NCBI RefSeq assembly: GCF_000238795.1
Contig: NZ_AFNK01000031.1
Span: 186,001 to 250,000 of the forward strand
Direction of reading: 5' to 3'
Origin: Haemophilus sputorum CCUG 13788
GTDB taxonomy: Bacteria; Pseudomonadota; Gammaproteobacteria; Enterobacterales; Pasteurellaceae
Length of the DNA: 64,000 nt
Part shown: positions 1-9,462 of the stretch, piece after piece
How positions within the stretch are numbered: position 1 is the first letter of the stretch
Layout: every line of letters begins with the position of its first letter
Program-made: the position numbers and the translations under genes
Notes under the pieces: model-generated
Seen by the model: the letters and a program-made list of their open reading frames with translations, nothing else
Told to the model about the DNA's origin: nothing
Databases searched by the model: none

Positions 1-404
1 TGTTTGCCTTACCAAATACCGCGCAAAATCCCTATTCTGCAGGGTGCCATAAGTTGATTCGAGAAGGGGCGCTACTGACTGAATCGATTGAAGATATTTT
101 GCAAGCGATACAATACCAACTTCAGCCGTTTCCAACCGTACAACCTACGTTGTTTGAGCATGAACAAGCGGTCGATTTTCTGCCAAAATCTGCAAAAAGC
201 GTAACACCACCAATTGCAAAAAATTTGCCAGAAATGACCGCTTGTCAGCAGCAAATTTTCCAACAGATTGGGCTTGAACCAATATCCATTGATGATATTG
301 CCAAAGCCTGCAATTTAGAGGTTTCTATGTTATTAGTAGAAATGTTGAATTTAGAATTACTGGGTGTAGTGAAATCAGTAACAGGCGGCTATGTGCGGGT
401 ATGA
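1..404 (+). CDS. dprA: DprA/Smf DNA-processing protein, C-terminal part (cut by window edge)
   Basis: Partial gene; the frame is open from base 3. Just before the first in-window ATG (54) it encodes ALPNTAQNPYSAGCHKLIREGA, spread over the edge of the Rossmann fold and typical of DprA (G-x-H-x-LI-x-x-GA). The last ~70 residues form the winged-helix (DprA_WH) domain. DprA loads RecA onto incoming single-stranded DNA during natural transformation. The gene converges on mltC with a shared hairpin between them. The apparent ATG at 54 is internal and not the real start. Confidence 0.9.
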   Translation, partial: FALPNTAQNPYSAGCHKLIREGALLTESIEDILQAIQYQLQPFPTVQPTLFEHEQAVDFLPKSAKSVTPPIAKNLPEMTACQQQIFQQIGLEPISIDDIAKACNLEVSMLLVEMLNLELLGVVKSVTGGYVRV

Positions 405-406
405 AA

Positions 407-426
407 AAGGCAGGTTTCCCTGCCTT
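407..426 (-). terminator. Hairpin between convergent dprA and mltC
   Basis: Perfect 8-bp stem AAGGCAGG/CCTGCCTT with a 4-nt loop. On the minus strand it is followed by five T residues, so it should end mltC transcription; on the plus strand it follows the dprA stop directly. Confidence 0.75.
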
Positions 427-435
427 GATGAACAA

Positions 436-1539
436 TTAACGAATGCTTACGTATTTCTCACGCGCTTTTGATACTTTATTTAAGTAGTTTCGCGCCTGCG
501 CAGATGGGTGCGCGGTGGTGAGAATTCGATACACCGCATCCGGCGAAAGATCGTTAATGCGGTCGATTGCGGAGTATTTATCATAATCAAATACTTTCAA
601 CACTGCGCCTGCTCCACTGTTATAAGCAGAAATCATCGCATAACGTCTAGAAACCGGATCAGAAATCCCGTCTAAGTATTCATCACGCAAAATGGTGAGA
701 TACATCGTTCCCGCATCAATGTTACTTTCTGGGTGGTAAAGATACTCGCGATCTGGCTGACCACCTAACCCTTTACGGGCGAAAATATCACGACCAGCTG
801 TACGTGGTACCACCTGCATTAAACCAATTGCGTTAGCATAACTCACCGCATACGGGTTGAACGCGGATTCGACTTCCATAATCCCTAAAATCAACGCAGG
901 TTCAATACCATAACGTTTTGACATTTTACGCACTAATGGTAAATATTGACGTGCACGCACCTCAATATGTCCCGCCACCATTTTGATGTTCACATAGGTC
1001 GCAGTACGTCCATTTTTTAAGCGACGTGTTTGTGCATTCTGTAAAAGATAGGTTGCGAAATCATTCGCTATTGCAATGTTGGTAATATCTCTACCAAATT
1101 GATCTTGTACCTGTCCGCGTAAGAATGGGTTTTGGCTAATTGGAGTATCACCAGAAGCAAATAAGTCAATCCCTTTCGGGTCAGAACCCATCAATAAGGT
1201 ATGAATGATTGCATTACGCAAGCGGTTTTGGTCAGCAAGCGTTTCAATGGTAATCGCCCCCTCTTCAAAAGAGATATGGCTACGCGTGTAGAATTGGTCA
1301 GTATATTTTACGTAATCCTTTTTACTTGCCACCAATAACTCATTGCTTCCCCAAATATCATCAATATTATGAGAAAACTGTCCGGTTAGAATATCTAAGC
1401 CGTTAGTATCTTTGGTGTCGTAACTACGTGTTTTTTTGCCGGTGGTACGTTTTTTGGTACCTTTTTTTCCACTACTAGAACAAGAAGCTAAAAACGGAAT
1501 AATTAACAATAAAGAGAGATATTTTGCATACTTTTTCAT
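436..1539 (-). CDS. mltC: Membrane-bound lytic murein transglycosylase C
   Basis: 367-aa lipoprotein that cleaves peptidoglycan glycan strands at the periplasmic face of the outer membrane. Residues 1-20 are a lipoprotein signal ending in the lipobox LASC (Cys20). The C-terminal SLT domain has the catalytic segment [13 protein letters not shown] (Glu in ES-x-F-x-P) followed by the GLMQVVP motif of family 1 lytic transglycosylases. It is the last gene of mutY-yggX-mltC, 11 bp after yggX, the same order as in E. coli. Confidence 0.96.
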   Translation of the reverse strand: MKKYAKYLSLLLIIPFLASCSSSGKKGTKKRTTGKKTRSYDTKDTNGLDILTGQFSHNIDDIWGSNELLVASKKDYVKYTDQFYTRSHISFEEGAITIETLADQNRLRNAIIHTLLMGSDPKGIDLFASGDTPISQNPFLRGQVQDQFGRDITNIAIANDFATYLLQNAQTRRLKNGRTATYVNIKMVAGHIEVRARQYLPLVRKMSKRYGIEPALILGIMEVESAFNPYAVSYANAIGLMQVVPRTAGRDIFARKGLGGQPDREYLYHPESNIDAGTMYLTILRDEYLDGISDPVSRRYAMISAYNSGAGAVLKVFDYDKYSAIDRINDLSPDAVYRILTTAHPSAQARNYLNKVSKAREKYVSIR

Positions 1540-1550
1540 CGGACACTCTC

Positions 1551-1820
1551 TTATTCAACCGGTTTATAGCCATCAATTACGACTTCTTTTCCTTCGAATA
1601 AGAAGTTAACCATTTCTGATTCTAATAATTTACGATGCTCTGGATTCATCATATTTAATTTTTTCTCATTCACTAACATGGTTTGCTTTTTAATCCATTC
1701 GCCCCATGCTTGTTTGCTAATAGAATCGAAAATGCGTTTACCCAATTCGCCCGGGTATAATTGAAAATCTAAGCCTTCTGCTTCTTGTTTTAAATATTCA
1801 CAAAATACGGTGCGTGCCAT
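1551..1820 (-). CDS. yggX: Probable Fe(2+)-trafficking protein YggX
   Basis: 89 aa, the usual length of the family. It starts MARTVFC with the conserved Cys7 and carries the GKRI, WGEW and LNMM/R blocks of YggX. YggX protects iron-sulfur clusters from oxidation, and the adjacent mutY product is itself a 4Fe-4S enzyme. The start lies 2 bp after the mutY stop, so the two are surely co-transcribed. Confidence 0.96.
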   Translation of the reverse strand: MARTVFCEYLKQEAEGLDFQLYPGELGKRIFDSISKQAWGEWIKKQTMLVNEKKLNMMNPEHRKLLESEMVNFLFEGKEVVIDGYKPVE

Positions 1821-1822
1821 GT

Positions 1823-2971
1823 TTAATCCTTTTTCTGCTCACTTAAAGTTAAAGTGCGTGTAAATTCGTCTAATATGCGCTTAACTGGGGTCGCTAACCC
1901 TATCTGATTGGCATTATTCAGATCATACCAATAATTAGCCTTTGAAGATACTAATTCGCCGAAAAAACCCTGCTTTTCTAAGCCTGCAAGCGGTAAAGTT
2001 TCGTCAATTTTTTGCCAATCCAGTTCATATAAAATAGGCGTAATATCTAAATGAAAATGCGTAAACGTGTGTCGAAATGCATTTAACGTCTGCAATTTTG
2101 GTAAATTTTCGCTAGAAACAGACCGCTTGAGTTCCGCTAAAGTTTCAAATTGTGGAAAGACATACAAACCGCCCCACAAGCCTGTTGCTTCACGACGTTC
2201 TAGCAAAATTCGGTTGCCTGCTTTGACAATCAAAAAGTAGGTTTGTTTTTCTGGCATCACCTTTTTTGGTTTTTTCGCAGGATAATCTGCCCATGCGTTT
2301 AGACGATTCGCTTCACACTGGTTTTCTAGCGGGCAAAGGGTGCATTTTGGCTTACTTCTAGTGCAAATCATGGCCCCTAAATCCATCATTGCCTGATTAA
2401 AATCCCCCGTTTGACTATTCGGGGTGACTTGCGCACTTAACGTCCATAAACGATTTTCCACCGTTTTTTCGCCAGCCCAACCTGCAACGGCAAAATAGCG
2501 TGAAAGCACGCGCTTCACATTGCCATCTAAAATAGGATAAGGGGCATTTAACACAGAAGAAAGCACTGCGCCCGCCGTACTTCTCCCAACACCAGAAAGG
2601 GCCAGCACCTCATCAAATGCTGTCGGAAATTCACCGTCAAAACGATCTCGAATTTGTTGTGCAGCCTTATACAAATTACGCGCGCGAGCATAGTAGCCCA
2701 AGCCCGTCCATAAATGTAGCACTTCATCTAACTCAGCATTGGCTAAATCGACCACCGTTGGAAAACGTGCGATAAAACGTTCAAAATAGGGAATCACCGT
2801 CGCTACTTGCGTTTGTTGCAACATCACTTCTGAAAGCCAGACTTTATACAGCGTTTTCTGCTGTTGCCACGGTAAATGCTTGCGCCCATATTGCACAAAC
2901 CAGTCTAAAACAGCTGCGGCAAAAGGCGATTCAGAAGAAGATTGGGCAAGAGGAAAATCAGCGGTTTTCAT
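1823..2971 (-). CDS. mutY: Adenine DNA glycosylase MutY
   Basis: 382 aa. Removes adenine mispaired with 8-oxoguanine (base excision repair). The N-terminal part has the helix-hairpin-helix segment ([12 protein letters not shown]) with catalytic Asp in ILDGNVKRV, then the 4Fe-4S loop C-x6-C-x2-C-x5-C in [17 protein letters not shown]. The last ~130 residues are the Nudix-like domain that reads 8-oxoG, including the region around AFRHTFTHF. First gene of the mutY-yggX-mltC operon. Confidence 0.97.
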   Translation of the reverse strand: MKTADFPLAQSSSESPFAAAVLDWFVQYGRKHLPWQQQKTLYKVWLSEVMLQQTQVATVIPYFERFIARFPTVVDLANAELDEVLHLWTGLGYYARARNLYKAAQQIRDRFDGEFPTAFDEVLALSGVGRSTAGAVLSSVLNAPYPILDGNVKRVLSRYFAVAGWAGEKTVENRLWTLSAQVTPNSQTGDFNQAMMDLGAMICTRSKPKCTLCPLENQCEANRLNAWADYPAKKPKKVMPEKQTYFLIVKAGNRILLERREATGLWGGLYVFPQFETLAELKRSVSSENLPKLQTLNAFRHTFTHFHLDITPILYELDWQKIDETLPLAGLEKQGFFGELVSSKANYWYDLNNANQIGLATPVKRILDEFTRTLTLSEQKKD

Positions 2972-3078
2972 AATTCTTTGGCAATGAAAAAGTGCTAAGT
3001 ATAAAGGAAATTTCTTTGTAAAACCTCAAGAGAAATTGACCGCTTGAAGAGAAATCGCCTTTCTTTCATTCAAATGCG

Positions 3079-3115
3079 AAAAAGCCGCCTATTTTCAATC
3101 AATAGGCGGCTTTCG
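3079..3115 (-). terminator. Terminator of yedE-yedF
   Basis: 13-bp stem AAAGCCGCCTATT/AATAGGCGGCTTT with a 7-nt loop, followed on the minus strand by T5. It lies just after the yedF stop and separates it from the mutY operon. Confidence 0.85.
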
Positions 3116-3128
3116 TTTTTACAAGCGG

Positions 3129-3398
3129 TTATTTTTGGATTAAATAACGCAAAATGGTGCCATCTTGTTCTACGCTTAATAAGGTGTAGCCGTGATTTTT
3201 AGCATCCACAGGAATGTTGTTAATTGATTGGGCGCAGTCGCTCAACACTTCTAAAATTTCGCCCGATTTTAAAGTCGGCATCGTTTCAAGGGTGGCAATT
3301 GCTGGGTAAGGACAAGGCTCGCCAAGCATATCCAACGTGTAAGTTGGGGTAATTTCACTTGGGTCTTTGTCTTTTTTCTCAATGACGATAAATGCCAT
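3129..3398 (-). CDS. yedF: YedF, TusA-like sulfurtransferase fold protein
   Basis: 89 aa with the TusA/YeeD/YedF domain LDMLGEPCPYPAIATLETM, containing the CPxP Cys that carries sulfur (or selenium) in this family. An AAGGAG site precedes the ATG. It is downstream of yedE with a 23-bp gap, the same pair as in E. coli. Described families place YedE/YedF in selenium metabolism (FdhT) or, for YeeE/YeeD relatives, thiosulfate uptake; the substrate cannot be decided from sequence alone. Confidence 0.85.
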   Translation of the reverse strand: MAFIVIEKKDKDPSEITPTYTLDMLGEPCPYPAIATLETMPTLKSGEILEVLSDCAQSINNIPVDAKNHGYTLLSVEQDGTILRYLIQK

Positions 3399-3421
3399 AG
3401 TTAACTCCTTCTATTGTTAAA

Positions 3422-4627
3422 TTATGCCGTAACTAAACGGGCTTTTGCTTTTTGAATGAAACGTTTTTCCCACCATACGATAAACACTAGGCAGGCAATC
3501 ATTAAGCCGTAGTTGATAAGCAAGCCGCTAATTGGGCCGAATGATTTGAGTAAGTTAATTTTTTCATAATCGAGCGCTAAAACTGGCGCTAAATCATCCC
3601 ACCAATATGCCAGTAAGGTTGAGCCAACCACGTTGCCAACCCCCACCCACATAAAGTGAACTTGTCCTTCCATCGCGCGGTACATCCAGCCTGTTTCACA
3701 ACCGCCGGCTAACACAATACCAAAGCCGAATAATAAACCACCAATGATCGCATTTGGGCCTGCCCACATAATTTTCGGGTTCATGCCGAGTTGAATGTAG
3801 CTGAACACGCAGAGTGTGCCGATAAGCATGCCGTAAATAATCGCTTTGCCCATATAAGCACGACCGGTTGCCCAAAGATCACGGAAAGCCGAGGTAAAAC
3901 AAATTTGTGCACGTTCAATCAACAAACCAAAACCAAGCCCGCACAACATAGCAAAACCGAGCTTAATACTGACCGCTTGCATCACATAAATTGAAGCAAT
4001 TGCCCAAGCAAAGAAAATCACCATGCCAATTCGGAAGCGGCGTTTCGCTTGGTTTGGGTCACTTTGTTTGACTTGCCCCGCCCCTTTTTTCAATTTAAGC
4101 GGAGGGCGGAACATTGGGAGCAAAGTGAATTTCACCCCAGCATATGAGCCGATAGCGGTAGTGATGGTAAAAAACCACGCATGTAATGAGAATTGAGGAA
4201 TTCCAGTAAAGAGTGAAGCAAGGTTACAGCCCATCGCTAAACGTGCCCCAAAACCGGCTAATGCCCCGCCTACAAGCGCTTGCACAATACGAATACGGTT
4301 TTGTGGCATACGAATACCGATGTTATTTGCCCATAAGGCTGCCGCGATACAACCCGCGAACATGCCTAAAATCATCAAGCCATCAATACGAGAGAAAATG
4401 GTGCCCTCTAAGCTGATAATTTTGTAGTAGCCCCATTCTTCAGTATTAACACCAAGCGATTGCAAAATTTCGCCACCCCAGCGGGTGAATTCACCAGTAA
4501 CCGCCCAATAAGTGCCCGTTAAGCCAAAGTAATATGCCGATAAAATCCCTGCTGCAATAACTGCCGCCGTTGGGTTCCAAAATTTAATTAAATAATCTTG
4601 TTTGAATTGTTGCCAAATTTCTAACAT
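3422..4627 (-). CDS. yedE: YedE inner-membrane transporter (YeeE/YedE family)
   Basis: 401 aa, the same length as E. coli YedE and closely similar from memory. A polytopic inner-membrane protein with roughly ten hydrophobic segments. The two family Cys motifs are present: GARLAMGCNLASLF in the first half and VLAGGCETGWMYR in the second, plus ERAQICFTSAFRD. In YeeE relatives such cysteines relay thiosulfate through the membrane; YedE is linked to selenium metabolism in genomes with selD. Operon with yedF. Confidence 0.88.
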   Translation of the reverse strand: MLEIWQQFKQDYLIKFWNPTAAVIAAGILSAYYFGLTGTYWAVTGEFTRWGGEILQSLGVNTEEWGYYKIISLEGTIFSRIDGLMILGMFAGCIAAALWANNIGIRMPQNRIRIVQALVGGALAGFGARLAMGCNLASLFTGIPQFSLHAWFFTITTAIGSYAGVKFTLLPMFRPPLKLKKGAGQVKQSDPNQAKRRFRIGMVIFFAWAIASIYVMQAVSIKLGFAMLCGLGFGLLIERAQICFTSAFRDLWATGRAYMGKAIIYGMLIGTLCVFSYIQLGMNPKIMWAGPNAIIGGLLFGFGIVLAGGCETGWMYRAMEGQVHFMWVGVGNVVGSTLLAYWWDDLAPVLALDYEKINLLKSFGPISGLLINYGLMIACLVFIVWWEKRFIQKAKARLVTA

Positions 4628-4806
4628 TCCTTAAGTCCTTAAGCGAAGATAAAAAGGCAAGCGGTATAACGATGAAAAAATAGAATTGAGTTGAGAAAAG
4701 TCAATTGGATTTGCTCACTTCCTATACACAAACTTGCGATATACGAATTGTCAAAAGACGTTGGGATTTTAACGACAAGCCAAAAATTGTCAACGAGAAA
4801 AAAACA

Positions 4807-4863
4807 ACAAGCGGTTATTTTTCAAAAAGATTTTGCTAAATCTCAAGAAAGATAACCGCTTGT
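4807..4863. terminator. Inverted pair of uptake signal sequences, likely terminator
   Basis: ACAAGCGGTTAT (4807-4818) is the reverse complement of ATAACCGCTTGT (4852-4863), a perfect 12-bp stem around a 33-nt loop. Both arms carry the DNA-uptake core ACAAGCGGT. It lies after the fklB stop on the minus strand. Paired USS as transcription terminators are well known in Pasteurellaceae. Confidence 0.6.
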
Positions 4864-4879
4864 AGGTAGACTATTTAGA

Positions 4880-5509
4880 TTACAGGATATCTAATAATTC
4901 CACTTCAAACACTAATGTTGCAAATGGTGGAATTGATGCACCCGCACCGCGTTCACCGTAAGCCAGATTGTGTGGAATGGTTAAGCGCCATTTTGAACCC
5001 ACTGGCATTAGTTGTAACGCCTCCGTCCAACCTTTAATCACACCACCGACTGGGAATTCTGCTGGAGTGCCACGTTTTACTGAGCTATCAAATACAGTAC
5101 CGTCAATTAAAGAACCTGTGTAATGTACACGCACTGTGCTTTCTGCGGTTGGTTTTGCGCCGTTACCTTCGGTTAAGATCTCATATTGAAGACCAGAGTC
5201 CGTCACGATCACGCCTGTTGCCTTTTTATTTTCTTCTAAGAAAGCTTGGTTTTCTGCTTCTAATGCTTTGAATGCTTCTGCTTGTGCTGCTTCTGCACGT
5301 TGACCTAACTCTTGTAATGCTTTAGTCACTTCGTTAATGTCGATTGCTGGTGGGTTATTGTTTAACACATCAAAAATACCGCGTGCAACCGCTTCCGCTT
5401 CAACCTCCATACCGCTGCCAGCTAATTGCTGACCAATTTGTAAACCAATTCCGTAGCCACCTTTTGCTTCTACGCTGTCTAATGCTACTGCATTGAAATC
5501 TAATGCCAT
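4880..5509 (-). CDS. fklB: FKBP-type peptidyl-prolyl isomerase FklB
   Basis: 209 aa, similar to the ~206-aa E. coli FklB. The N-terminal ~100 residues are the helical dimerisation domain ([11 protein letters not shown]), and residues ~115-209 are the FKBP catalytic domain ([57 protein letters not shown]). No signal peptide, so it probably acts in the cytoplasm. Single gene with USS-pair hairpins on both sides. Confidence 0.93.
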   Translation of the reverse strand: MALDFNAVALDSVEAKGGYGIGLQIGQQLAGSGMEVEAEAVARGIFDVLNNNPPAIDINEVTKALQELGQRAEAAQAEAFKALEAENQAFLEENKKATGVIVTDSGLQYEILTEGNGAKPTAESTVRVHYTGSLIDGTVFDSSVKRGTPAEFPVGGVIKGWTEALQLMPVGSKWRLTIPHNLAYGERGAGASIPPFATLVFEVELLDIL

Positions 5510-5592
5510 TTTATGTTCCTTTTTGTTGTATTAGTTGAAAGACTCGGCTGATATGAGGCTTAAAAATAAAAACTCAATGCCAAAATGTAAAA

Positions 5593-5647
5593 AAGCGGTC
5601 AAATTTAGCAGAAACTTTGCAAATTTCTGCGAAAAATGAACCGCTTG
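5593..5647. terminator. USS pair between the comE1-like gene and fklB
   Basis: AAGCGGTC at 5593 and the inverse GAACCGCTT at its far end face each other, with further imperfect pairing (GCAGAAA/TTTCTGC) in between. Positioned to end transcription of the HhH gene before fklB. Confidence 0.45.
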
Positions 5648-5670
5648 AGAGGCTTTATCTCGTTTTTAAC

Positions 5671-6285
5671 TTAGAAAGTTAAATATGGCGCAATTTTTTC
5701 AACCGTCGCATCGCCGATGCCTGAGATTTTAGATAACTCTTCTGCCGATTTAATTTTGCCAACTTTATTACGATATTCTACGATTGCTTTTGCTTTCGCT
5801 TCACCAATACTGCTTAATGATTGTAAGGTTTTTTCATCTGCTTTATTGATGTTCACTTTAGAAGATGCTTTTACTTTAGTCGCTGCATTTTCTGTTTTTT
5901 GCGCTGCTGTCGCTTTGGTTGCAGTGACTTTTTCAGCTGCTTGTGCTTTAGTTGCCGCTACTTTTTCTGTCGCTTGAGCTTTAGTTGCTGTCACTTTGTC
6001 AGTCACTTGTGCTTTTGCCGCGCTCGCTTTTTCAGTGACGTTTGCTTGTGCTGCTGTCACTTTTTCTGTTCCTGCGGTTTTCACTGCGCTGACATTTTCT
6101 TTCACGCTGCTCACTTTGCTATTAACTGCAGAGGTTGCACTCGCTTTTTGGCTTGAAATTTCGTTGTTAATTGATGTTTTCGCGGATTCTTTTAATGCAC
6201 CTACTGCATCAGTTGTTTGCGCAAATGCAGAAGATGAAAATGCGACTGCCATGCCTAAAGCAAGAAGAGATTTGAATGTTTTCAT
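5671..6285 (-). CDS. Secreted LEA-like 11-mer repeat protein with C-terminal HhH domain (ComE1/ComEA-like)
   Basis: 204 aa from the ATG at 6285, chosen because it gives a clean signal peptide (KSLLALGMAVAFSSSAFA, cut after residue 22) and has AAGGAAT upstream; a longer in-frame ATG at 6399 adds a meaningless extension. Residues 79-133 are five 11-residue units of the pattern TKAQAxEKVxA (helical, LEA-like). Residues 144-204 are a double helix-hairpin-helix as in ComEA/ComE1 (VNINKADEKTLQSLSSIGEAKA). ComE1 of Pasteurellaceae binds DNA for uptake and, in P. multocida and A. pleuropneumoniae, fibronectin. This protein is about twice the usual ComE1 length because of the repeats. Confidence 0.82.
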   Translation of the reverse strand: MKTFKSLLALGMAVAFSSSAFAQTTDAVGALKESAKTSINNEISSQKASATSAVNSKVSSVKENVSAVKTAGTEKVTAAQANVTEKASAAKAQVTDKVTATKAQATEKVAATKAQAAEKVTATKATAAQKTENAATKVKASSKVNINKADEKTLQSLSSIGEAKAKAIVEYRNKVGKIKSAEELSKISGIGDATVEKIAPYLTF

Positions 6286-6423
6286 TTTAAATTCCTTATG
6301 TAGGGTTGAAATAGAGTATGCAAGCATTATCAGCAACATAATGCTCAATGAAAAAACTGCATGATAAGACTGGCAAGCCCAAATGAAGTTCCCACCCACA
6401 CCTTAATCGCCGTTTTTTTGTGC

Positions 6424-6458
6424 AGTGATATTATCACTATTTTGTGATCGCGTTCCCA
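6424..6458. promoter_or_regulatory. Palindrome and CRP-like site in the comE1-like/fucR divergent region
   Basis: A 15-bp palindrome AGTGATATTATCACT (6424-6438, 7-bp arms) is followed at 6443-6458 by TGTGA-N6-TCCCA, a one-sided CRP match; read on the minus strand it is TGGGA-N6-TCACA, one base from the TGCGA half-site of competence (CRP-S) sites. Either gene could use it; the palindrome could be a FucR operator. Nothing proves either role. Confidence 0.35.
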
Positions 6459-6536
6459 AATTTACGTTTTGCCGCTCGACAAGCGGTCAGATTTTTGGCA
6501 AAACTTACCATTATGTAATGAACAACAGGAAACCAT

Positions 6537-7280
6537 ATGGAAAAAAGACATGCCTTAATTTTGCGCTATTTAAATGAATTTGAGGAAGCAGGCTCAATGG
6601 AGCTAGCCGAAAATTTAGGCGTGTCGATTGAAACCATTCGCCGTGATTTAAATAAACTGGCTGAGCAGAATAAACTCTACCGTACCCATGGTGGCGCAAT
6701 GAGCTTGCAAAATCAGAATATCGGACAATCATTTTCTACTCGAAGAAAATCTCATCACGATGGAAAAAAACATATTGCTGAACTCATTCGCGAAAAAGTT
6801 TTTGAAGATGCCGTTTTAGTGCTTGATGCCAGCTCAACGGCTTGGAACATTGCACAACGTTTACCAAATGTACCATGTAAAGTGATTACCAGTTCCATGC
6901 GCATTATTCACACCCTCGCGCACAAACCGCATATTGAAACCATTGCAACGGGAGGCATTTATTCAGAAAAGTTTGATGCTTTTTATGGCCCATTTGCGGA
7001 ACATCTTTTTTCTCGACTCCATATTGATATGGCAATTTTTTCTTGCACGGGTATTTTTGAAGGTGCCATTTGGGAATCCAATCAAATTAACCTCTCTTTT
7101 AAACGCAAAATGTTGTCAATGAGCAAACAAAAATTTCTCGTTGCCGATCATTCTAAAATTGAACGCAAAGATGTCTTTAAGCTATGTGATTTAGCAGAAG
7201 TGGATGCTTTGTTTACCGATTTACCGATGGAAAGTACACTTTTAGACAAATACCAATCTCACACAAACATCATTTGGTAA
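6537..7280 (+). CDS. fucR: L-fucose operon regulator FucR (DeoR family)
   Basis: 247 aa. The N-terminal DeoR helix-turn-helix (ELAENLGVSIETIRRDLNKLAEQNKLYRTHGGA) is followed by the sugar-phosphate sensing domain (DASSTAWNIAQRL; ATGGIYSEKFDAFYGP). The effector in enterobacteria is fuculose-1-phosphate. AGGAAA precedes the ATG. It sits directly upstream of fucI on the same strand but has its own terminator, so it is probably a separate transcript. Confidence 0.9.
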   Translation: MEKRHALILRYLNEFEEAGSMELAENLGVSIETIRRDLNKLAEQNKLYRTHGGAMSLQNQNIGQSFSTRRKSHHDGKKHIAELIREKVFEDAVLVLDASSTAWNIAQRLPNVPCKVITSSMRIIHTLAHKPHIETIATGGIYSEKFDAFYGPFAEHLFSRLHIDMAIFSCTGIFEGAIWESNQINLSFKRKMLSMSKQKFLVADHSKIERKDVFKLCDLAEVDALFTDLPMESTLLDKYQSHTNIIW

Positions 7281-7306
7281 CCAAAAATATCCTATAAAAA
7301 ACACAA

Positions 7307-7351
7307 ATGCCCGTTTTGGTTGTATCTATTCCCAAACGGGCATTTAGTTTT
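7307..7351 (+). terminator. fucR terminator
   Basis: ATGCCCGTTT (7307-7316) pairs with AAACGGGCAT (7334-7343), extended by GG/CC with one bulge, and is followed by TTAGTTTT. It separates fucR from the fucI promoter. Confidence 0.7.
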
Positions 7352-7381
7352 CCACGTTTTCCCGTTACAAGCGGTCAAATT

Positions 7382-7424
7382 TGTGATCTGTTTCACAAAT
7401 CCAAACACAAAACGGCGTTTTAAT
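7382..7424 (+). promoter_or_regulatory. CRP-dependent promoter of the fucIKUAPO operon
   Basis: TGTGATCTGTTTCACA at 7382-7397 has both CRP half-sites perfect (TGTGA-N6-TCACA). A -10-like TTTAAT lies at 7419-7424, which would place the start near 7431 and the CRP site at about -41.5, the class II arrangement. This predicts cAMP-CRP activation of fucose use when preferred sugars are absent. Confidence 0.8.
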
Positions 7425-7498
7425 TCAAAAACTTTTCTTATTGTGAATAATAAACTTCAACGAAGTTATTTTTTTAAAACCAATCAGGAGAATTTTTT

Positions 7499-9265
7499 AT
7501 GACAACTCTCAAATCAACTCCAGTAAAAATTGGTATCCGCCCAACCATTGACGGTCGCCGTTTAGGGGTGCGTGAATCGCTCGAAGATCAAACGATGAAC
7601 ATGGCTAAAGCCGTGGCAAATTTAATCAGCAGCGAAATCCGCCATACTAATGGAGATTTCGTGGAATGCGTGATTGCCGATACTTGTATCGGTGGTGTAG
7701 CAGAATCAGCTGCTTGTGCTGAAAAATTTAAACGTGAAAACGTAGGCGCGGTAATTACTGTAACCCCTTGCTGGTGCTACGGTTCTGAAACAATTGATAT
7801 GGACCCTCATACGCCAAAAGCGATTTGGGGCTTTAACGGTACAGAACGCCCAGGTGCTGTTTATTTAGCAGCAGCACTTGCTGGCCATAACCAACTTGGT
7901 TTACCGGCTTTCTCAATTTATAGCCACGAAGTACAAGAAGCTGATGATCAATCTATCCCAGCTGATGTGCGTGAAAAACTCTTACGCTTTGCTCGTGCAG
8001 CTTTAGCTGTGGCAACTTTACGTGGTAAATCTTATCTTTCAATTGGTTCTGTTTCGATGGGTATTGCAGGCTCAATCGTAAACCAACCATTCTTCCAAGA
8101 ATACTTAGGCATGCGCAACGAATATGTGGACATGTCTGAAATCACCCGCCGTATTGACCGTGGCATTTACGACCATGAAGAATACGAACTTGCACTTAAA
8201 TGGGCTAACGAATACTGCATTGACGGTGTTGATGTAAACGCACCAGAAAATCAAATGAATGCCGAAGAAAGAGCAGAGTTACGTAAAACTTTAGTCAAAA
8301 TGACCATCATCGCGCGCGATTTAATGGTAGGCAATCCAAAACTTGCTGAACTTAACTTTGGCGAAGAAGCATTAGGTCACAATGCGATTGCAGCAGGTTT
8401 CCAAGGTCAACGTCATTGGACAGACCATCGTCCAAATGGCGACTTTATGGAAGCGATGTTGAACTCAACTTACGACTGGAATGGTGTACGTCCTCCATAC
8501 ATTCTTGCAACTGAAAATGACAGCTTAAACGCAGTAAATATGTTGTTCGGTAACCTTTTAACCGGTCAAGCTCAAATCTTTGCTGACGTACGTACTTACT
8601 GGAGTGAAGACTCAGTAGAACGTGTAACCGGCTGGCGCCCAGAAAATGGTTTCATTCACTTAATCAACTCTGGTTCTGCAGCATTAGATGGTACTGGTCA
8701 ACACAAAGATAAAGATGGTAACCCTGTTATCAAACCAGCATGGGAAGTGACCGAAGAAGATGGTAAACGTTGTTTAGAAAATACACGTTGGTGCCCTGCT
8801 GTGTATGAATACTTCCGTGGGGGCGGTTTATCTTCTCAATACCTCACCAAAGGTGGTATGCCATTTACAATGCACCGCATTAACTTTGTTAAAGGTGTAG
8901 GCCCTGTTCTTCAAATTGCAGAAGGTTGGTCAATCGAGTTACCTGAACATGTACACGATATCTTAAATAAACGTACCAATGAAACTTGGCCAACCACTTG
9001 GTTCGTGCCTCGCCTAAATGGTAAAGGTGCATTCAAAGATGTGTATTCTGTTATGGCAAACTGGGGTGCAAACCACTGTGTAGCAACTTACGGACACGTT
9101 GGTGCAGACTTGATTACCTTAGCTTCTATGCTTCGTATTCCAGTTAATATGCATAACGTGGAAGAAAAAGATGTCTTCCGTCCAAGTGCATGGAACATGT
9201 TTGGTCAAGACAAAGAAGGTCAAGATTATCGCGCTTGTGAAAACTTTGGCCCACTTTATAAATAA
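7499..9265 (+). CDS. fucI: L-fucose isomerase
   Basis: 588 aa, about the family length (E. coli 591). Converts L-fucose to L-fuculose with Mn2+ in the cytoplasm. Starts [22 protein letters not shown], the typical FucI N-terminus. The metal-site stretches around [23 protein letters not shown] and the C-terminal [29 protein letters not shown] blocks are intact. First gene of the fucI-K-U-A-P-O operon; GGAG precedes the ATG. Confidence 0.98.
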   Translation: MTTLKSTPVKIGIRPTIDGRRLGVRESLEDQTMNMAKAVANLISSEIRHTNGDFVECVIADTCIGGVAESAACAEKFKRENVGAVITVTPCWCYGSETIDMDPHTPKAIWGFNGTERPGAVYLAAALAGHNQLGLPAFSIYSHEVQEADDQSIPADVREKLLRFARAALAVATLRGKSYLSIGSVSMGIAGSIVNQPFFQEYLGMRNEYVDMSEITRRIDRGIYDHEEYELALKWANEYCIDGVDVNAPENQMNAEERAELRKTLVKMTIIARDLMVGNPKLAELNFGEEALGHNAIAAGFQGQRHWTDHRPNGDFMEAMLNSTYDWNGVRPPYILATENDSLNAVNMLFGNLLTGQAQIFADVRTYWSEDSVERVTGWRPENGFIHLINSGSAALDGTGQHKDKDGNPVIKPAWEVTEEDGKRCLENTRWCPAVYEYFRGGGLSSQYLTKGGMPFTMHRINFVKGVGPVLQIAEGWSIELPEHVHDILNKRTNETWPTTWFVPRLNGKGAFKDVYSVMANWGANHCVATYGHVGADLITLASMLRIPVNMHNVEEKDVFRPSAWNMFGQDKEGQDYRACENFGPLYK

Positions 9266-9303
9266 TACGCAAGCGGTAAGAATTTGCGTATAAATTGCAA
9301 ATT

Positions 9304-9438
9304 TCCTCAATAAACCCCTCTTTAAAAAAGAGGGGTTTGAGGAGATTTGAAAAGATGCTACTTAAACGATGAGGTTGAATTTTCTTCTACCACATCTCCC
9401 CTCTTCCTCGACACTCAAAGAGTGGGGTAAGTAGCATC
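9304..9438 (+). promoter_or_regulatory. Structured intercistronic element between fucI and fucK
   Basis: The 197-bp fucI-fucK gap holds hairpin 1 (TCCTCA..AAACCCCTCTTT / AAAGAGGGGTTT..TGAGGA, 9304-9343) and then a long-range 11-bp stem GATGCTACTTA (9354-9364) / TAAGTAGCATC (9428-9438). Inside the second structure CCCCTCTT (9398-9405) could instead pair with AAGAGGGG (9328-9335) of hairpin 1, so two exclusive folds are possible. No T-run follows hairpin 1, so this is not a plain terminator. Role unknown; RNA processing, differential expression or attenuation are options. Confidence 0.55.
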
Positions 9439-9462
9439 CCTTTCAAACTTTAGGAGATAACC

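Noticed and set aside
5717..6364. Long plus-strand ORFs opposite the repeat/HhH gene
   Set aside because: They mirror the Ala/Lys-rich repeat codons of the minus-strand gene; no ribosome sites and biased Cys/Ser/Phe-rich composition.
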